A stretch of 64,000 nt of DNA from UKL13-3 sp044353855 (GCA_044353855.1 JBILBF010000002.1:709145-773144); one strand, 5' to 3'. Numbered from the stretch's first letter, positions 1 to 9,103 are shown. The notes: a model not told the origin generated them from the letters alone. Numbers and translations: made by a program.

Positions 1-625
1 TGAAACGGTATCCTAATAATAGTCCTAATCGGTTTTGGTCAAAAATATTTTGACCAACATTTTGACCAAAGCCTATCATGATTTCATCGTAAACTGCTGC
101 ATAAGGTGTTTTATCAGTTATGGTTTTTCCTTTCAATGCTGTTTGTATTCTTCCCATATACCTTATCCGGTTCAGATACGTCCAATTATCAGGCTTCGTT
201 GATCCGGCATTATTGTATGTTGCCAACCATCTTTGTTCAATCATATATCTATTACTCAAATCAAATCTGCCAATTTTTTGGTTTGTGGTGATTACTTGAT
301 AGGTTCTATGTTCAGTAAATTGTTTGCCAAATTTATTGATTGGGTAATCACCATATGGAAAAGTTTCAATCCATGCATAACCCAACCGAACAATAACATT
401 TTCATGAAGCTGATAATTAATACCAGTTCTTAACAGACTTTGCTGCCAATTTGTGATATAATTATCTCTTCGCCACTGATACTCCAAATGGACGCTCCAC
501 TTTGGAGCAAATTTGATAGTTCCTAATATTGTATACCAGCCCTTATTATTATTATCACTTATGCGTTGTTGGGCTATTCCCAACGAAATTTGAAAACACA
601 AAATGAATGTGAATATTAGCCTCAT
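1..625 (-). CDS. DUF2490-type outer-membrane protein, 3' end cut by window edge
   Basis: Reading the minus strand from an ATG at 625 gives 208 open codons that run off the left edge, so the stop is outside the window. The start MRLIFTFILCFQ...GIAQ is a signal peptide with an AQ cleavage site. The mature part alternates aromatic and polar residues (KGWYTILG, WSVHLEYQWRRD, LRTGINYQL, VRLGYAWIET, NRYMIEQRW, LNRIRYM), as in small outer-membrane barrels of the DUF2490 family. The QWRRDN and R-hR-G-Y-W signatures match that family as I remember it. The function of DUF2490 proteins is unknown; location in the outer membrane is inferred. It is divergent from the MATE gene, with 41 nt between the two starts. 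Confidence 0.72.
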   Translation of the reverse strand, partial: MRLIFTFILCFQISLGIAQQRISDNNNKGWYTILGTIKFAPKWSVHLEYQWRRDNYITNWQQSLLRTGINYQLHENVIVRLGYAWIETFPYGDYPINKFGKQFTEHRTYQVITTNQKIGRFDLSNRYMIEQRWLATYNNAGSTKPDNWTYLNRIRYMGRIQTALKGKTITDKTPYAAVYDEIMIGFGQNVGQNIFDQNRLGLLLGYRF

Positions 626-640
626 GAATACAAATTAAAC

Positions 641-648
641 TATCTTCG
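641..648 (+). promoter_or_regulatory. Candidate -7 element for the MATE/EamA pair
   Basis: TATCTTCG fits the Bacteroidota -7 consensus TAnnTTTG with one change (C for T) that recurs at other promoters here. It lies 18 nt before the MATE ATG. I find no TTTG or TTG at the usual 18-20 nt upstream, so support is weak. Confidence 0.3.
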
Positions 649-666
649 CCCGCTTTTGTAGCAATT

Positions 667-2055
667 ATGATGCAAATATTTTATAAACAGTATAAACCCT
701 ATTTTCAAAAAATTATCAAACTAAGTTTGCCCATAATAATTGGTCAAATTGGTATTGTATTAATGGGTGTAGCCGATATGGTGATGATAGGGCAAATTGA
801 TGCGACCAATTTAGCAGCAGCTGGTTTAGCCAACTCGGTATATTTTCTAATTAGTATTTTAGGTATAGGAACGCTTATGGCTGTTTCTCCTTTGGTTGCT
901 AAAGCTAAAGGTGCAGGACATACAAATGATGTTGCTTTGTTGTTTCGTCAAGGTATTTGGGCATCAATAGCCTTGAGTATTTTTATAGGAGGTATTTTGT
1001 TTGTACTAACTATTCATTTGGAATGGTTTGGTCAAGATCCTGATGTTACACGTTTGGCAAAATCATTTTTACACCTGTTGAATGCTGGTACCGTTTTTAT
1101 GTTAATGTTTTTGGGTGCAAAACAATTTAGCGATGGTCTTTCCATTACCAAACCTTCGGCTATTATTACCATCATTGGATTGGCTGTAAATATATTTTTA
1201 AACTGGATTTTGATATACGGAAATTGGGGCTTTCCAAAGTTAGGCATTGTTGGAACTGGTTATGCAACTTCGTTTACTAGGCTCTTAATGGCAGCCGCTA
1301 TGATTGGATATATTTTTTGGCATCCTATGTATAAGCAGTGGTTACGTGTTAAAGAAAAAAGTGAAAGCTTACAATTATTCAAACGCATTTTTATGGTAGG
1401 ATTACCATCGGGTATGCAGTACTTTTTTGAAGTAGGGGCTTTTGCAGCTGCTGCAATTATGATTGGCTGGTTTGGCAAAGACCAACTTGCTGCGCATCAA
1501 ATTGCGCTCAATTTAGCATCTATTACTTATATGATAGCAACTGGCTTATCAGCAGCAGGAAGTATTGCTGTGGGTGATGCTTGGGGACGTAAAAATAAAC
1601 GAGATATCATATTTTCTGGTCGTGCTGCGTTAATTATGAGTGTTGTATTTATGGGTGTTACTGCCCTACTATTTGCGGTTTTTAATCATTTTTTTGTAGG
1701 ACTATATATTGACAATGTTTATGTAGCGGGCATGGCTGCAAATTTATTACTCATTGCAAGTTTATTTCAACTAAGCGATGGAATTCAAGCTATAAGTTTG
1801 GGAATATTACGTGGCATAGGAGACACAAAAATACCAACACTTATTACCATAGTTGCTTATTGGGTAATTGGCATTCCCGTTGGTTGGATTTTGGCCAAAT
1901 ATTTTGATTTTACTTTATATGGTATTTGGTTTGGTTTAAGCATTGGATTAACCTTTTCGGCAATAATGCTTACCCGCAGATTTTTAAAGGAATCTAATGC
2001 GTTTAACTTTGTTGAAGAAGAAAAAAACCACTTTGATGAACTCATGCATACCTAA
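667..2055 (+). CDS. MATE family multidrug/sodium antiporter
   Basis: A 462-residue integral membrane protein with about twelve hydrophobic segments in two homologous halves, the usual size and layout of MATE (NorM-type) exporters. These use a Na+ or H+ gradient to expel cationic drugs and metabolites across the inner membrane. The first helix carries the MATE signature around D37 (GVADMVMIG, followed by LAAAGLA), the conserved acidic residue of the N-lobe. The second half repeats the pattern at QYFFEVGAFAAAAIMIGWFG and QLAAHQIALN. The substrate cannot be read from sequence. The stop overlaps the start of the EamA transporter (TAATG), so the two are translationally coupled exporters. An alternative start is the second Met one codon in. 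Confidence 0.93.
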   Translation: MMQIFYKQYKPYFQKIIKLSLPIIIGQIGIVLMGVADMVMIGQIDATNLAAAGLANSVYFLISILGIGTLMAVSPLVAKAKGAGHTNDVALLFRQGIWASIALSIFIGGILFVLTIHLEWFGQDPDVTRLAKSFLHLLNAGTVFMLMFLGAKQFSDGLSITKPSAIITIIGLAVNIFLNWILIYGNWGFPKLGIVGTGYATSFTRLLMAAAMIGYIFWHPMYKQWLRVKEKSESLQLFKRIFMVGLPSGMQYFFEVGAFAAAAIMIGWFGKDQLAAHQIALNLASITYMIATGLSAAGSIAVGDAWGRKNKRDIIFSGRAALIMSVVFMGVTALLFAVFNHFFVGLYIDNVYVAGMAANLLLIASLFQLSDGIQAISLGILRGIGDTKIPTLITIVAYWVIGIPVGWILAKYFDFTLYGIWFGLSIGLTFSAIMLTRRFLKESNAFNFVEEEKNHFDELMHT

Positions 2056-2972
2056 TGAAATCTCCTCTTAAGGTTCATCTAGCATTATTTACCGTTTCAC
2101 TTATTTATGGTGCCACATTTACCATTGCCAAACAGGTAATGCCAGAGTATGTGAAACCATTCGCGTTTATTTTAATGCGCGTTTCAGTTGCAGCCATTTG
2201 TATTTTTATATTCCATGCTATTTTTGTTAAAAAACTTATAACTGATAGAAAAGACTTTCTACAATTAGGCATTAGTGCTCTATTTGGAGTTGCATTTAAC
2301 ATGCTTTTGTTTTTTAAAGGACTATCAATAACAACACCCATTAATGCATCGGTATTGATGATGAATACTCCCATATTTGTAGTGGTATTTGCGGCATTGT
2401 ACCTCAAAGAGAAAATTACTATTCAAAAAATAACTGGAATTGCTATTGCTGCTTTAGGTGCAATATTGTTAATGGGAGGCACTCGGTTAAATTTTAGCAA
2501 TAGCACCATTTGGGGCGATATTATGGTTACTAGTAATGCGATAATTTACGCTTTTTATTTAGTGTATGCTAAATCGCTCATGCAAAAATACCATCCACTT
2601 ACAGTTACCATGTGGAGTTTTGTTTTTGGTTGGTTTGTCGTTTTACCATTTGGAGCAGGTGAGTTTGTTGAAATACAGTTTGCTTCATTCACTCCCAAAA
2701 TATGGCTATTTGTAGGATTTATAACAATAGGATCAACTTTTATTACATATGTTTTAAATGCATATGCTTTACGCAAAGCAAGTTCATCATTGGTAGGTTC
2801 TTATATTTATTTACAACCTGTATTGGCTAGCCTAATTGCTATCTTTTCCAATAAAGATGTTTTAACTGTTGAAAAAATATGTTATATACTCATCATATTT
2901 GGAGGTGTGTTTTTAGTGAGTTGGAATAATAATGTGACAACAACTTTCACTAAACAAAAACAGCCCCAGTAA
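2055..2972 (+). CDS. EamA/DMT family transporter
   Basis: A 305-residue protein with ten hydrophobic segments arranged as two EamA repeats (roughly residues 8-139 and 156-290), the drug/metabolite transporter (RhaT/YdcZ-like) topology. Typical EamA features are LIYGATFTIAKQVMP in helix 1 and LKEKITIQKITGIAIAALGAILL at the end of the first repeat. It probably exports a small metabolite from the cytoplasm; the substrate is unknown. It overlaps the MATE stop by one base and so is co-translated with it. Its stop lies inside the left arm of a terminator hairpin that separates it from the convergent dcd gene. Confidence 0.9.
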   Translation: MKSPLKVHLALFTVSLIYGATFTIAKQVMPEYVKPFAFILMRVSVAAICIFIFHAIFVKKLITDRKDFLQLGISALFGVAFNMLLFFKGLSITTPINASVLMMNTPIFVVVFAALYLKEKITIQKITGIAIAALGAILLMGGTRLNFSNSTIWGDIMVTSNAIIYAFYLVYAKSLMQKYHPLTVTMWSFVFGWFVVLPFGAGEFVEIQFASFTPKIWLFVGFITIGSTFITYVLNAYALRKASSSLVGSYIYLQPVLASLIAIFSNKDVLTVEKICYILIIFGGVFLVSWNNNVTTTFTKQKQPQ

Positions 2973-2996
2973 AACTGGAGCTGACTATATTTTTAA
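2961..2996. terminator. Bidirectional rho-independent terminator between EamA and dcd
   Basis: The hairpin CAGCCCCAGT-aaa-ACTGGAGCTG has ten pairs with one mismatch. A T-rich tail follows it on the plus strand, and five A's precede it (a T tract for minus-strand transcripts). It sits exactly between two convergent genes and includes the EamA stop codon. Confidence 0.75.
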
Positions 2997-3001
2997 TTCA
3001 A

Positions 3002-3538
3002 TTAAAATTTATTCTTCCACATCATACTTTCAACTGGCTTAACACCTCTTTTATTGTATTTGGCATTTTTCTTCGTATTGTACATTACCTCTATTTCGCC
3101 TTCAACTGCAAAATAAATTAATTGACCAATAGGCATATTAGCATAAATCCTTACGGGCTGAGCACATGATATTTCCAATGTCCAAGTATTGCAAAAACCT
3201 ACATCTCCTTTTCCTGCAGTTGCGTGAATATCAATACCCAAACGTCCTGTACTACTTTTACCTTCTAAAAAAGGAACATGAGCATGTGTTTCTGTATACT
3301 CTGCAGTAACACCCAAATAAAGTGTGTTAGGCTGTATCACAAATCCTTCTGTTGGAATCTCAAATGTATCAATCTTATTATGCTCTCGAGCATCCAACAC
3401 TCTATCTTTATAGGTAGCTAAATGTCTGCCTAAATGAACATCATAAGAATTTGTACCCAAACATTCTCTTTTAAATGGCTCAATTAAAATAGTTCCTTTT
3501 TCTATTTCTGCTAGTATTCGCTTGTCCGAAAGTATCAT
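3002..3538 (-). CDS. dcd: dCTP deaminase
   Basis: A 178-residue cytosolic enzyme converting dCTP to dUTP, the precursor of dUMP for thymidylate synthesis. The family core is present: EGKSSTGRLGI (residues 92-102), HATAGKGDVGF (105-115) and WTLEIS (119-124), where E122 matches the catalytic Glu. PNTLYLGVTAEY and PVRIYANMPIGQLIYF are also typical of the trimeric dUTPase-like fold. The length is normal for the monofunctional enzyme. It is the last gene of a minus-strand run with the glycosyltransferase and small lipoprotein, but the 63-nt gap upstream would allow its own promoter. Confidence 0.95.
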   Translation of the reverse strand: MILSDKRILAEIEKGTILIEPFKRECLGTNSYDVHLGRHLATYKDRVLDAREHNKIDTFEIPTEGFVIQPNTLYLGVTAEYTETHAHVPFLEGKSSTGRLGIDIHATAGKGDVGFCNTWTLEISCAQPVRIYANMPIGQLIYFAVEGEIEVMYNTKKNAKYNKRGVKPVESMMWKNKF

Positions 3539-3601
3539 GTATCAATTAATAGTTAATGGTGCAAAATAAGTGGCTAATGTTAGTATCAATATACAATTTG
3601 T

Positions 3602-4423
3602 TCACACTGGTAATTGTTGTTGAAAGGTACTGTGTTTAAATTTCCATTTACGGTATAATTTAAATATTAACGTGTGCTGAATAGCACGAATTATGATAAC
3701 TTTAATATACACAACCGGATAACTTAAGGTATTGAATACCCATACTTTTGTTGGAAATAATTCTCTTCCGTATGATATCAATTCTCGCTGGCTTTGCATT
3801 CGTTTGTGGTAGCTTGAGCCTTGCACATCGTAATAAGCTACTAGTCTATTTAAAAACAAAGATTGATTATTTGAATGGATAAAAAAACGAACAAACCATT
3901 GATGATCGGCAACCATTTTATAGCGCAAGTCGTAATATCCTATTAAATCAAAGCACGATTTACGTGTAAAACTAGCTTGGTGACACAATGGAAATCGGGT
4001 ATAAAAATCACTTAATACAACTTCTGAGCCATTGATATAATTAATACCCGAAGGTTCGTTCATCGTTTGAACCTTACCATAAATCAAGTTAATCCCTTCT
4101 AAGCTATTCGAGAAAATTGATGCCAATACTTCTGTATCATAAAAAGTATCTCCTGCATTCAAAAAATAAAGCCACTCCCCTTTTGCTGCCTTAATCCCTT
4201 TATTCATAGCATCATAAATCCCGTCATCTTTTTCACTAATAAACGTTCCTACATGTGCTGAAAAATGTTGTGCAATAGATATTGAATTATCTGTTGAACC
4301 ACCATCAACAATAACCAATTCAATATTTTTATACGACTGGTCAATAGCAGATTGTAGCGTAGGTAACAATACCTTTTCTGCGTTAAAAACTACTGTTATA
4401 ATACTAATTAATGGCTGATGCAT
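3602..4423 (-). CDS. Family 2 glycosyltransferase
   Basis: A 273-residue GT-A fold glycosyltransferase with the GT2 nucleotide-sugar signatures: SIITVVFNAE at 7-16, VIVDGGSTDNS at 38-48, EKDDGIYDAMNKGIKAAKG at 64-82, and the DxD-equivalent LNAGD at 88-92. This subgroup (WcaA/PglI-like, with the GGSTDNS and DGIYDAMNKG pattern) transfers a sugar onto a surface polysaccharide or lipid-linked intermediate on the cytoplasmic face. There is no transmembrane segment. The acceptor and sugar cannot be assigned because no other polysaccharide genes adjoin it. The start is 3 nt downstream of the stop of a small lipoprotein gene, which suggests a shared transcript. Confidence 0.9.
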   Translation of the reverse strand: MHQPLISIITVVFNAEKVLLPTLQSAIDQSYKNIELVIVDGGSTDNSISIAQHFSAHVGTFISEKDDGIYDAMNKGIKAAKGEWLYFLNAGDTFYDTEVLASIFSNSLEGINLIYGKVQTMNEPSGINYINGSEVVLSDFYTRFPLCHQASFTRKSCFDLIGYYDLRYKMVADHQWFVRFFIHSNNQSLFLNRLVAYYDVQGSSYHKRMQSQRELISYGRELFPTKVWVFNTLSYPVVYIKVIIIRAIQHTLIFKLYRKWKFKHSTFQQQLPV

Positions 4424-4426
4424 GCG

Positions 4427-4543
4427 CTAAAATCCATTTGGACAATTACACTTTTTTTTGCCTTTGCTTGTTACACAACCCGAAGTTGTAACCACAATTC
4501 CAACTGAAAGGATGATAAATAAAATGATTATTACTTTTTTCAC
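4427..4543 (-). CDS. Small lipoprotein, 38 aa, GTG start
   Basis: A 38-codon minus-strand reading frame starting at GTG: a KK-positive N-terminus, a hydrophobic stretch (VIIILFIILSVGIVV), a TTSGC lipobox-like site, then a short Lys- and Cys-rich tail (VTSKGKKKCNCPNGF). This is the layout of the very short lipoproteins common in Bacteroidota, often with a K/C/P-rich tail. A -7 promoter element (CAAAGTTA, read TAACTTTG on the minus strand) ends 5 nt before the GTG, so the mRNA may be leaderless. The stop is 3 nt before the glycosyltransferase start. Function unknown. The main doubt is whether such a short GTG frame is translated. Confidence 0.5.
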   Translation of the reverse strand: MKKVIIILFIILSVGIVVTTSGCVTSKGKKKCNCPNGF

Positions 4544-4590
4544 TGCTCCAAAGTTATGATTATTGCAGGAAATAAACGAACAACCACTTT

Positions 4591-5229
4591 ATGGATATTA
4601 TTGATTTTGTACTTCATATTGATAAACACCTCGAAACCTTTATTAGCAATTATGGTATTTGGGTATACTTTCTTTTGTTCATTATTGTTTTTTGTGAAAC
4701 AGGATTAGTTGTCACTCCTTTTTTACCTGGTGATTCATTATTGTTTGCTGCTGGTGCATTAGCGGCTAATCCTTCCAACAACCTAAATGTAGGAATTATC
4801 ATTGTTTCTTTAATTATTGCAGCTTTGCTGGGTGACAATACCAATTATTTTATGGGGCGGTATTTAGCCAAAAAAGGTGCAGGCGCTAAACTCTTTGGAA
4901 TTTTTACCATTCGAAAAGACTATCTCGATAAAACACATGTTTTTTATGAAAAAAACGGACCTAGAACAATCATCTTAGCCCGTTTTGTCCCAATTGTTCG
5001 AACATTTGCCCCATTTGTTGCGGGTGTTGGCAGTATGACCTATAAAAGATATATTATGTATTGCATTGTGGGTGCCATATTATGGGTGACTATGCTTACA
5101 CTAACAGGTTATGCTTTCGGAAACATACCATGGATTAAAAACAACTTCGAAATAGTTGTATTTGGGATAATTGGTATTTCCTTATTACCTATTCTATTTG
5201 AGATCTTGAAAAATAAATTAAAAAAATAA
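4591..5229 (+). CDS. DedA family membrane protein
   Basis: A 212-residue polytopic inner-membrane protein of the DedA (SNARE-associated/VTT) family. Visible family features are E36 in the first re-entrant region, FLPGDSLLFAAGALAA (44-59), GRYLAKKGAG (89-98) and the basic motif ARFVPIVRTFAPFVAG (130-145) with R131 and R137, needed in DedA proteins for proton-dependent function. The family is linked to lipid-carrier or phospholipid flipping and to membrane homeostasis; the exact substrate here is inference. It diverges from the small lipoprotein gene, and a T9SS cargo gene follows on the same strand 50 nt downstream. Confidence 0.93.
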   Translation: MDIIDFVLHIDKHLETFISNYGIWVYFLLFIIVFCETGLVVTPFLPGDSLLFAAGALAANPSNNLNVGIIIVSLIIAALLGDNTNYFMGRYLAKKGAGAKLFGIFTIRKDYLDKTHVFYEKNGPRTIILARFVPIVRTFAPFVAGVGSMTYKRYIMYCIVGAILWVTMLTLTGYAFGNIPWIKNNFEIVVFGIIGISLLPILFEILKNKLKK

Positions 5230-5279
5230 AAGCAAGCAGTTTGCCACCAATGTCTATCTTTATTAAAAAATATCAACCA

Positions 5280-6347
5280 ATGAAAAATATTACCATGTTA
5301 TTATCATGCGCAATTTCCATTTTAAGTGCTCAAGCACAAATAATAATTACACGATCTGATTTCGGGAATTGGGGCGATAAAGTTTTATATGCTTATGACA
5401 CTTCCCTAGCAGCTAACTTTTCAGTTGGAGCTGCTGGAGCTGATAAAGTGTGGGATTTCACTACTGGTCAAGTAACGCCTAACTACCATGATTCTGCAAT
5501 GTTTAACGACCCAACATCTATAAGTGGGTCACCTGAAGAAGCAAATATTGCTATTATTGAAGCAGAAGAACCGTCCTTCTATCAAATGGATGCTAATGCA
5601 GTAAAAATCATTATCCCATTGGATGGTTTGGGTGGTGGAAATCAACTTTTAAAAATTGCAACGTTCCCATTAAGTTATGAAACAATTGTAAACGATAATG
5701 CTCGAACATTAATCACTGGAACTCCTGCTGATTTTGGATTTGACCAACTTCCTTTTGATTCTATCAGAGCTGATATTACTATAACTTCTAAATCAGAAGT
5801 TGATGGATGGGGAACATTAAAAATTGCAACCGAAACATATGAAGCATTACGTGTGAAAAACAACTCGAAGTTTGATATTAAAGTTGAGGGGTTAACGTAT
5901 ATTCTTAGTTTTCCAATTTGGACACCTTTACCCGTAAATTTAAACGAAGATCAAACTGTGTATGCATGGTATGGTAAAGATAAAAAATACACTTTAGCAG
6001 AAGCTGAATTGGATACAAATGATCAAGTAGTTTCTTTCAAATACCAAGTAACAAGTATTCCAACAACAACTGGAATAAACGAACTTAATAAAATTGTTGC
6101 TTCCTATTTACAACCCAATCCTGCTAATGAAGAGTTAAATTTAACGTTTAAAAGTAACTATTCCGAAAAAGGAACCCTGCTTATATTGGATATTACAGGT
6201 AAAGTTTTGGTAAACCAACCCATTAATATTACCAAAAGTGAAAATCAAGTATCAGTAAAAACATTGGATATGAACAACGGAATTTATTTTGCCCGTGTTA
6301 TTTCTGAGCACTTAAATACTTCGTCAAAATTTGTGGTTAAACATTAA
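5280..6347 (+). CDS. T9SS type A sorting-domain secreted protein
   Basis: A 355-residue secreted protein. I chose the ATG at 5280 because it begins a clean signal peptide (MKNITMLLSCAISILSAQAQ); the frame is open 39 nt further upstream, but those residues are hydrophilic. The central part (YAYDTSLAANFSVGAAGADKVWDF) gives no domain I recognise. The last 80 residues are a type A T9SS sorting domain: YLQPNPANEELNL, LLILDITGKVL, NGIYFARVISE and a terminal KFVVKH. The protein should cross the outer membrane through the PorSS machinery and be released or attached to A-LPS. Function unknown. It converges on ispE with no gap to speak of. Confidence 0.85.
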   Translation: MKNITMLLSCAISILSAQAQIIITRSDFGNWGDKVLYAYDTSLAANFSVGAAGADKVWDFTTGQVTPNYHDSAMFNDPTSISGSPEEANIAIIEAEEPSFYQMDANAVKIIIPLDGLGGGNQLLKIATFPLSYETIVNDNARTLITGTPADFGFDQLPFDSIRADITITSKSEVDGWGTLKIATETYEALRVKNNSKFDIKVEGLTYILSFPIWTPLPVNLNEDQTVYAWYGKDKKYTLAEAELDTNDQVVSFKYQVTSIPTTTGINELNKIVASYLQPNPANEELNLTFKSNYSEKGTLLILDITGKVLVNQPINITKSENQVSVKTLDMNNGIYFARVISEHLNTSSKFVVKH

Positions 6348-6348
6348 A

Positions 6349-7179
6349 CTATAACTCACCTTCATAACATACAAATGGCCTCAACTTTTTATCGAGTTGG
6401 GGCTTTTGTTTGTATAACCCAAACAGGGAAGAACCACTGCCGCTCATGCTGGCATAAACTGCTCCACTGGCATACAATTGTTGTTTTAACTCAGCCAAAA
6501 CAGGAAAGTTTTTAAATACCGAAGGTTCAAAATCATTTTCAAGTGTGTGTCTCCAATTTTCTATTGGCTGCTGTAAAACATATTTTAAAGAATGCTCGGG
6601 CTGCAATATTTCTCTTGGCATTACATGCTGATAAGCCAATCCTGTATTGCTATGAAGGTTTGCATATAACAATACAATATAATATCCATTTAAACTTAAA
6701 GAATAAGGTTCCAATTCGTACCCTTTTCCTAATAAATAGAGTGGTTTATTTTCAATAAAAAAAGCACAATCACTGCCCAATTGTGCTGCGTAATTTTTGA
6801 GTTGTTTATTGCTTAAACCCAACTCAAACTTCTGATTCAACAACGTAATCATAAACGCAGCATTGCTACTTCCACCTCCAAGTCCCGCTCCCATTGGAAT
6901 TATTTTATGCAAATGCACTTTTACTGCGGGCAATGTAAAATCTGCTGTTAATAATGAATATGCTTTGTACACCAAATTTTGTTCAAGCATTCCATCAATA
7001 GCTAACCCCGTGGAGGTAAAATTAAAATTACCTTGCGGTTGGGTATCATCCACTACCAACTCCAATATATCGCAAAACTTTACAGGATAAAAAACGCTTT
7101 CTATATTATGAAAACCGTCTGTCCGCCTATTTATTACATGCAGTCCTAAATTGATTTTTATATTCGGGAAACAAATCAT
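6349..7179 (-). CDS. ispE: 4-diphosphocytidyl-2-C-methyl-D-erythritol kinase
   Basis: A 276-residue GHMP kinase that phosphorylates the 2-hydroxyl of CDP-ME in the MEP isoprenoid pathway. It carries FPNIKINLGLHV at the N-terminus with the catalytic Lys (K8), the ATP loop PMGAGLGGGSSNAA (95-108) and LGSDCAFFI with the catalytic Asp (D137). The glycine-rich SMSGSGSSLFGLY near the C-terminus is the third GHMP motif. Length is normal. It is convergent with the T9SS gene (1 nt apart). Its start lies 46 nt from the divergent phosphoesterase start when the latter is placed at 7226. Confidence 0.96.
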   Translation of the reverse strand: MICFPNIKINLGLHVINRRTDGFHNIESVFYPVKFCDILELVVDDTQPQGNFNFTSTGLAIDGMLEQNLVYKAYSLLTADFTLPAVKVHLHKIIPMGAGLGGGSSNAAFMITLLNQKFELGLSNKQLKNYAAQLGSDCAFFIENKPLYLLGKGYELEPYSLSLNGYYIVLLYANLHSNTGLAYQHVMPREILQPEHSLKYVLQQPIENWRHTLENDFEPSVFKNFPVLAELKQQLYASGAVYASMSGSGSSLFGLYKQKPQLDKKLRPFVCYEGEL

Positions 7180-7225
7180 TGATTACTTACCTTTACCACC
7201 GCAATTTGCATTATTCTTTTTAAAT

Positions 7226-8491
7226 ATGCTCGAATATAAAATAGCTATTACGCTTTCTGTTATCATTTTTATGATTTTGGTAGACCTTTACTCTTGGCAA
7301 GGTTTTAAGGTTTTTTTTCAGCGAAAATCGGCAACTACACTCCAAAAAATAAAGTATATCCATTTTGGACTAACACTGTTTATTGCCATCTTATTTGTGG
7401 CAACTATTTTTATTACGGCTTTGCAAACCAGCTTGTATTTTAGAACCTATGTTTCTGCCATTTTAATCATTATTTATTTGTCTAAATTTATTCAATGTAT
7501 ATTCTTAGCAATAGATGATGTTTACCGTTTGGCAAGGTGGGCATTCAAAAAAATGATGCATTCCAAAACAGTTATTCCAAAAGCAGAAAACAGCATTTCG
7601 CGTGCGCAGTTTTTGGCTACTACAGGTGTAATTGCTGGTGGCATTCCACTTGTGTTGCTTACTAAAGGTATATTTAAAGGTGCTTATGATTACCAAATTC
7701 ACAGGGTACCCCTTTACCTTAAAAACTTACCTGCCTCATTTGAAGGATTAAAGGTTGCTCAATTATCCGATATCCATTCGGGAAGTTTATTTGATAAAGA
7801 TTCGGTGCATAAAGGCATACAACTATTGTTAAATGAAAAGCCGGATTTAGTTTTTTTTACAGGTGATTTGGTAAACAACCAAACCGATGAAGCTTATGAA
7901 TTAATGGATCATTTTGCCGAAGTAAAAGCACCAATGGGCGTGTATAGTATTTTTGGCAACCATGATTATGGCGATTATATAAAATGGGATACAGTAGCCG
8001 CTAAAGAACAAAACTTAAAAGACTTGGTAAAAGTGCACAAAGATATTGGATGGAATTTGATGCGAAACGAACATATAATACTTGAACGTGGCAGTGAAAA
8101 AATTGCATTAATTGGTGTTGAAAATTGGGGCGATAAAGGACGCTTTCAAAAATTTGGCGACTTGGATATGGCAATGGATAAAATGCCAGATGTTCCTGTT
8201 AAGTTATTACTATCTCATGACCCTTCGCATTTCGATAAAATTGTTTCACAGCAAAAACGATATAAAAACATACAAGCTACCTTTAGCGGACACACACATG
8301 GTTTCCAATTTGGTATCGAAAATAAATTTATCAAATGGAGTCCATCGCAATACTTGTATCCGCATTGGGCAGGATTATACAAAGAAGGCGAACAGCAATT
8401 GTATGTAAATAGAGGTTATGGCTTTTTAGGATACCCTGGTAGGGTTGGAATTTTACCTGAAATTACCCTTTTTGAATTAAAGAGAGCCTAA
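7226..8491 (+). CDS. Membrane-anchored calcineurin-like metallophosphoesterase
   Basis: A 421-residue protein with about four N-terminal transmembrane segments (residues 1-100), a linker with a Tat-like SRAQFLATTGVIAGG stretch (125-139), then a metallophosphoesterase domain facing out of the cytoplasm. All dimetal motifs are present: LSDIHSG (D182, H184), FTGDL (D214), FGNHD (243-247) and SGHTHG (354-359). It resembles YkuE/LpxG-type enzymes that hydrolyse UDP-2,3-diacylglucosamine or phospholipid pyrophosphates, but the substrate is inference. I use the ATG at 7226 because an upstream ATG at 7151 would add 25 residues of non-conserved sequence overlapping the ispE start. Confidence 0.9.
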   Translation: MLEYKIAITLSVIIFMILVDLYSWQGFKVFFQRKSATTLQKIKYIHFGLTLFIAILFVATIFITALQTSLYFRTYVSAILIIIYLSKFIQCIFLAIDDVYRLARWAFKKMMHSKTVIPKAENSISRAQFLATTGVIAGGIPLVLLTKGIFKGAYDYQIHRVPLYLKNLPASFEGLKVAQLSDIHSGSLFDKDSVHKGIQLLLNEKPDLVFFTGDLVNNQTDEAYELMDHFAEVKAPMGVYSIFGNHDYGDYIKWDTVAAKEQNLKDLVKVHKDIGWNLMRNEHIILERGSEKIALIGVENWGDKGRFQKFGDLDMAMDKMPDVPVKLLLSHDPSHFDKIVSQQKRYKNIQATFSGHTHGFQFGIENKFIKWSPSQYLYPHWAGLYKEGEQQLYVNRGYGFLGYPGRVGILPEITLFELKRA

Positions 8492-8500
8492 ATATACTCA

Positions 8501-9022
8501 TTAAACCATATAGCGCTGGGTTATAATGTTGCGGTGGTGCAACTCATGACCAAGTATGGCAAATAACAATGCTTTTACCGAAACAGTATTATTATTTGCA
8601 GAGCCCGAATACTCCAACATGGATGGTGTAAAACTCTTAAACAACTCAATAGTACTTGCTCGCAACAATGAAAACTCCCGAATCATATCGTCTATGTTTC
8701 TTGCCATTGACAAAGAAGTAATTACATAATCGTTTTCATCAAAACCCGGAAAATTAGTTTTATCCTGACGTGCAAAACACAATGCTCGGAAGCAAAATAT
8801 ACGTTCGGTATCCATAATATGTTGCAGTATGTCAATCACTGTCCATTTACCAGGTGCATACCTAAATTGAAGTGTTTCGGCATCAAGCGATGTGACTAAA
8901 TCCATAGTATCCATATAGGATTGAAAAAGTTCATCATATATTTTTTCGCCATTGACCAACTTAATATAAGTTTCCATATAAGCTGGGTAAGTATCTTGTT
9001 GTGGTTTTGTTATGGTTGTCAT
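8501..9022 (-). CDS. DinB family four-helix metal protein
   Basis: A 173-residue DinB/YfiT-like protein. This cytosolic four-helix bundle binds a divalent metal through three histidines, seen here as H68 (DILQHIMDTERIF), H159 and H163 (LGHELHHRNII). Many members act as thiol (bacillithiol or mycothiol)-dependent transferases; others have no known role. KWTVIDILQHIMDTER and PGFDENDYV match the Bacteroidota DinB subgroup. It converges on the phosphoesterase gene, 9 nt apart, with no visible terminator. Upstream on the same strand lies the M1 peptidase. Confidence 0.88.
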   Translation of the reverse strand: MTTITKPQQDTYPAYMETYIKLVNGEKIYDELFQSYMDTMDLVTSLDAETLQFRYAPGKWTVIDILQHIMDTERIFCFRALCFARQDKTNFPGFDENDYVITSLSMARNIDDMIREFSLLRASTIELFKSFTPSMLEYSGSANNNTVSVKALLFAILGHELHHRNIITQRYMV

Positions 9023-9103
9023 TTGGTATAAGGTATTGTAGTATTTAAATATATTAAGTTTTGGAAATCATGTTGGAAATTATTTCATCTTCAAATCATC
9101 AAC

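Noticed and set aside
106..433. Two short plus-strand frames at the left edge
   Set aside because: They lie antisense to the DUF2490 reading frame, which has a signal peptide and barrel strands.
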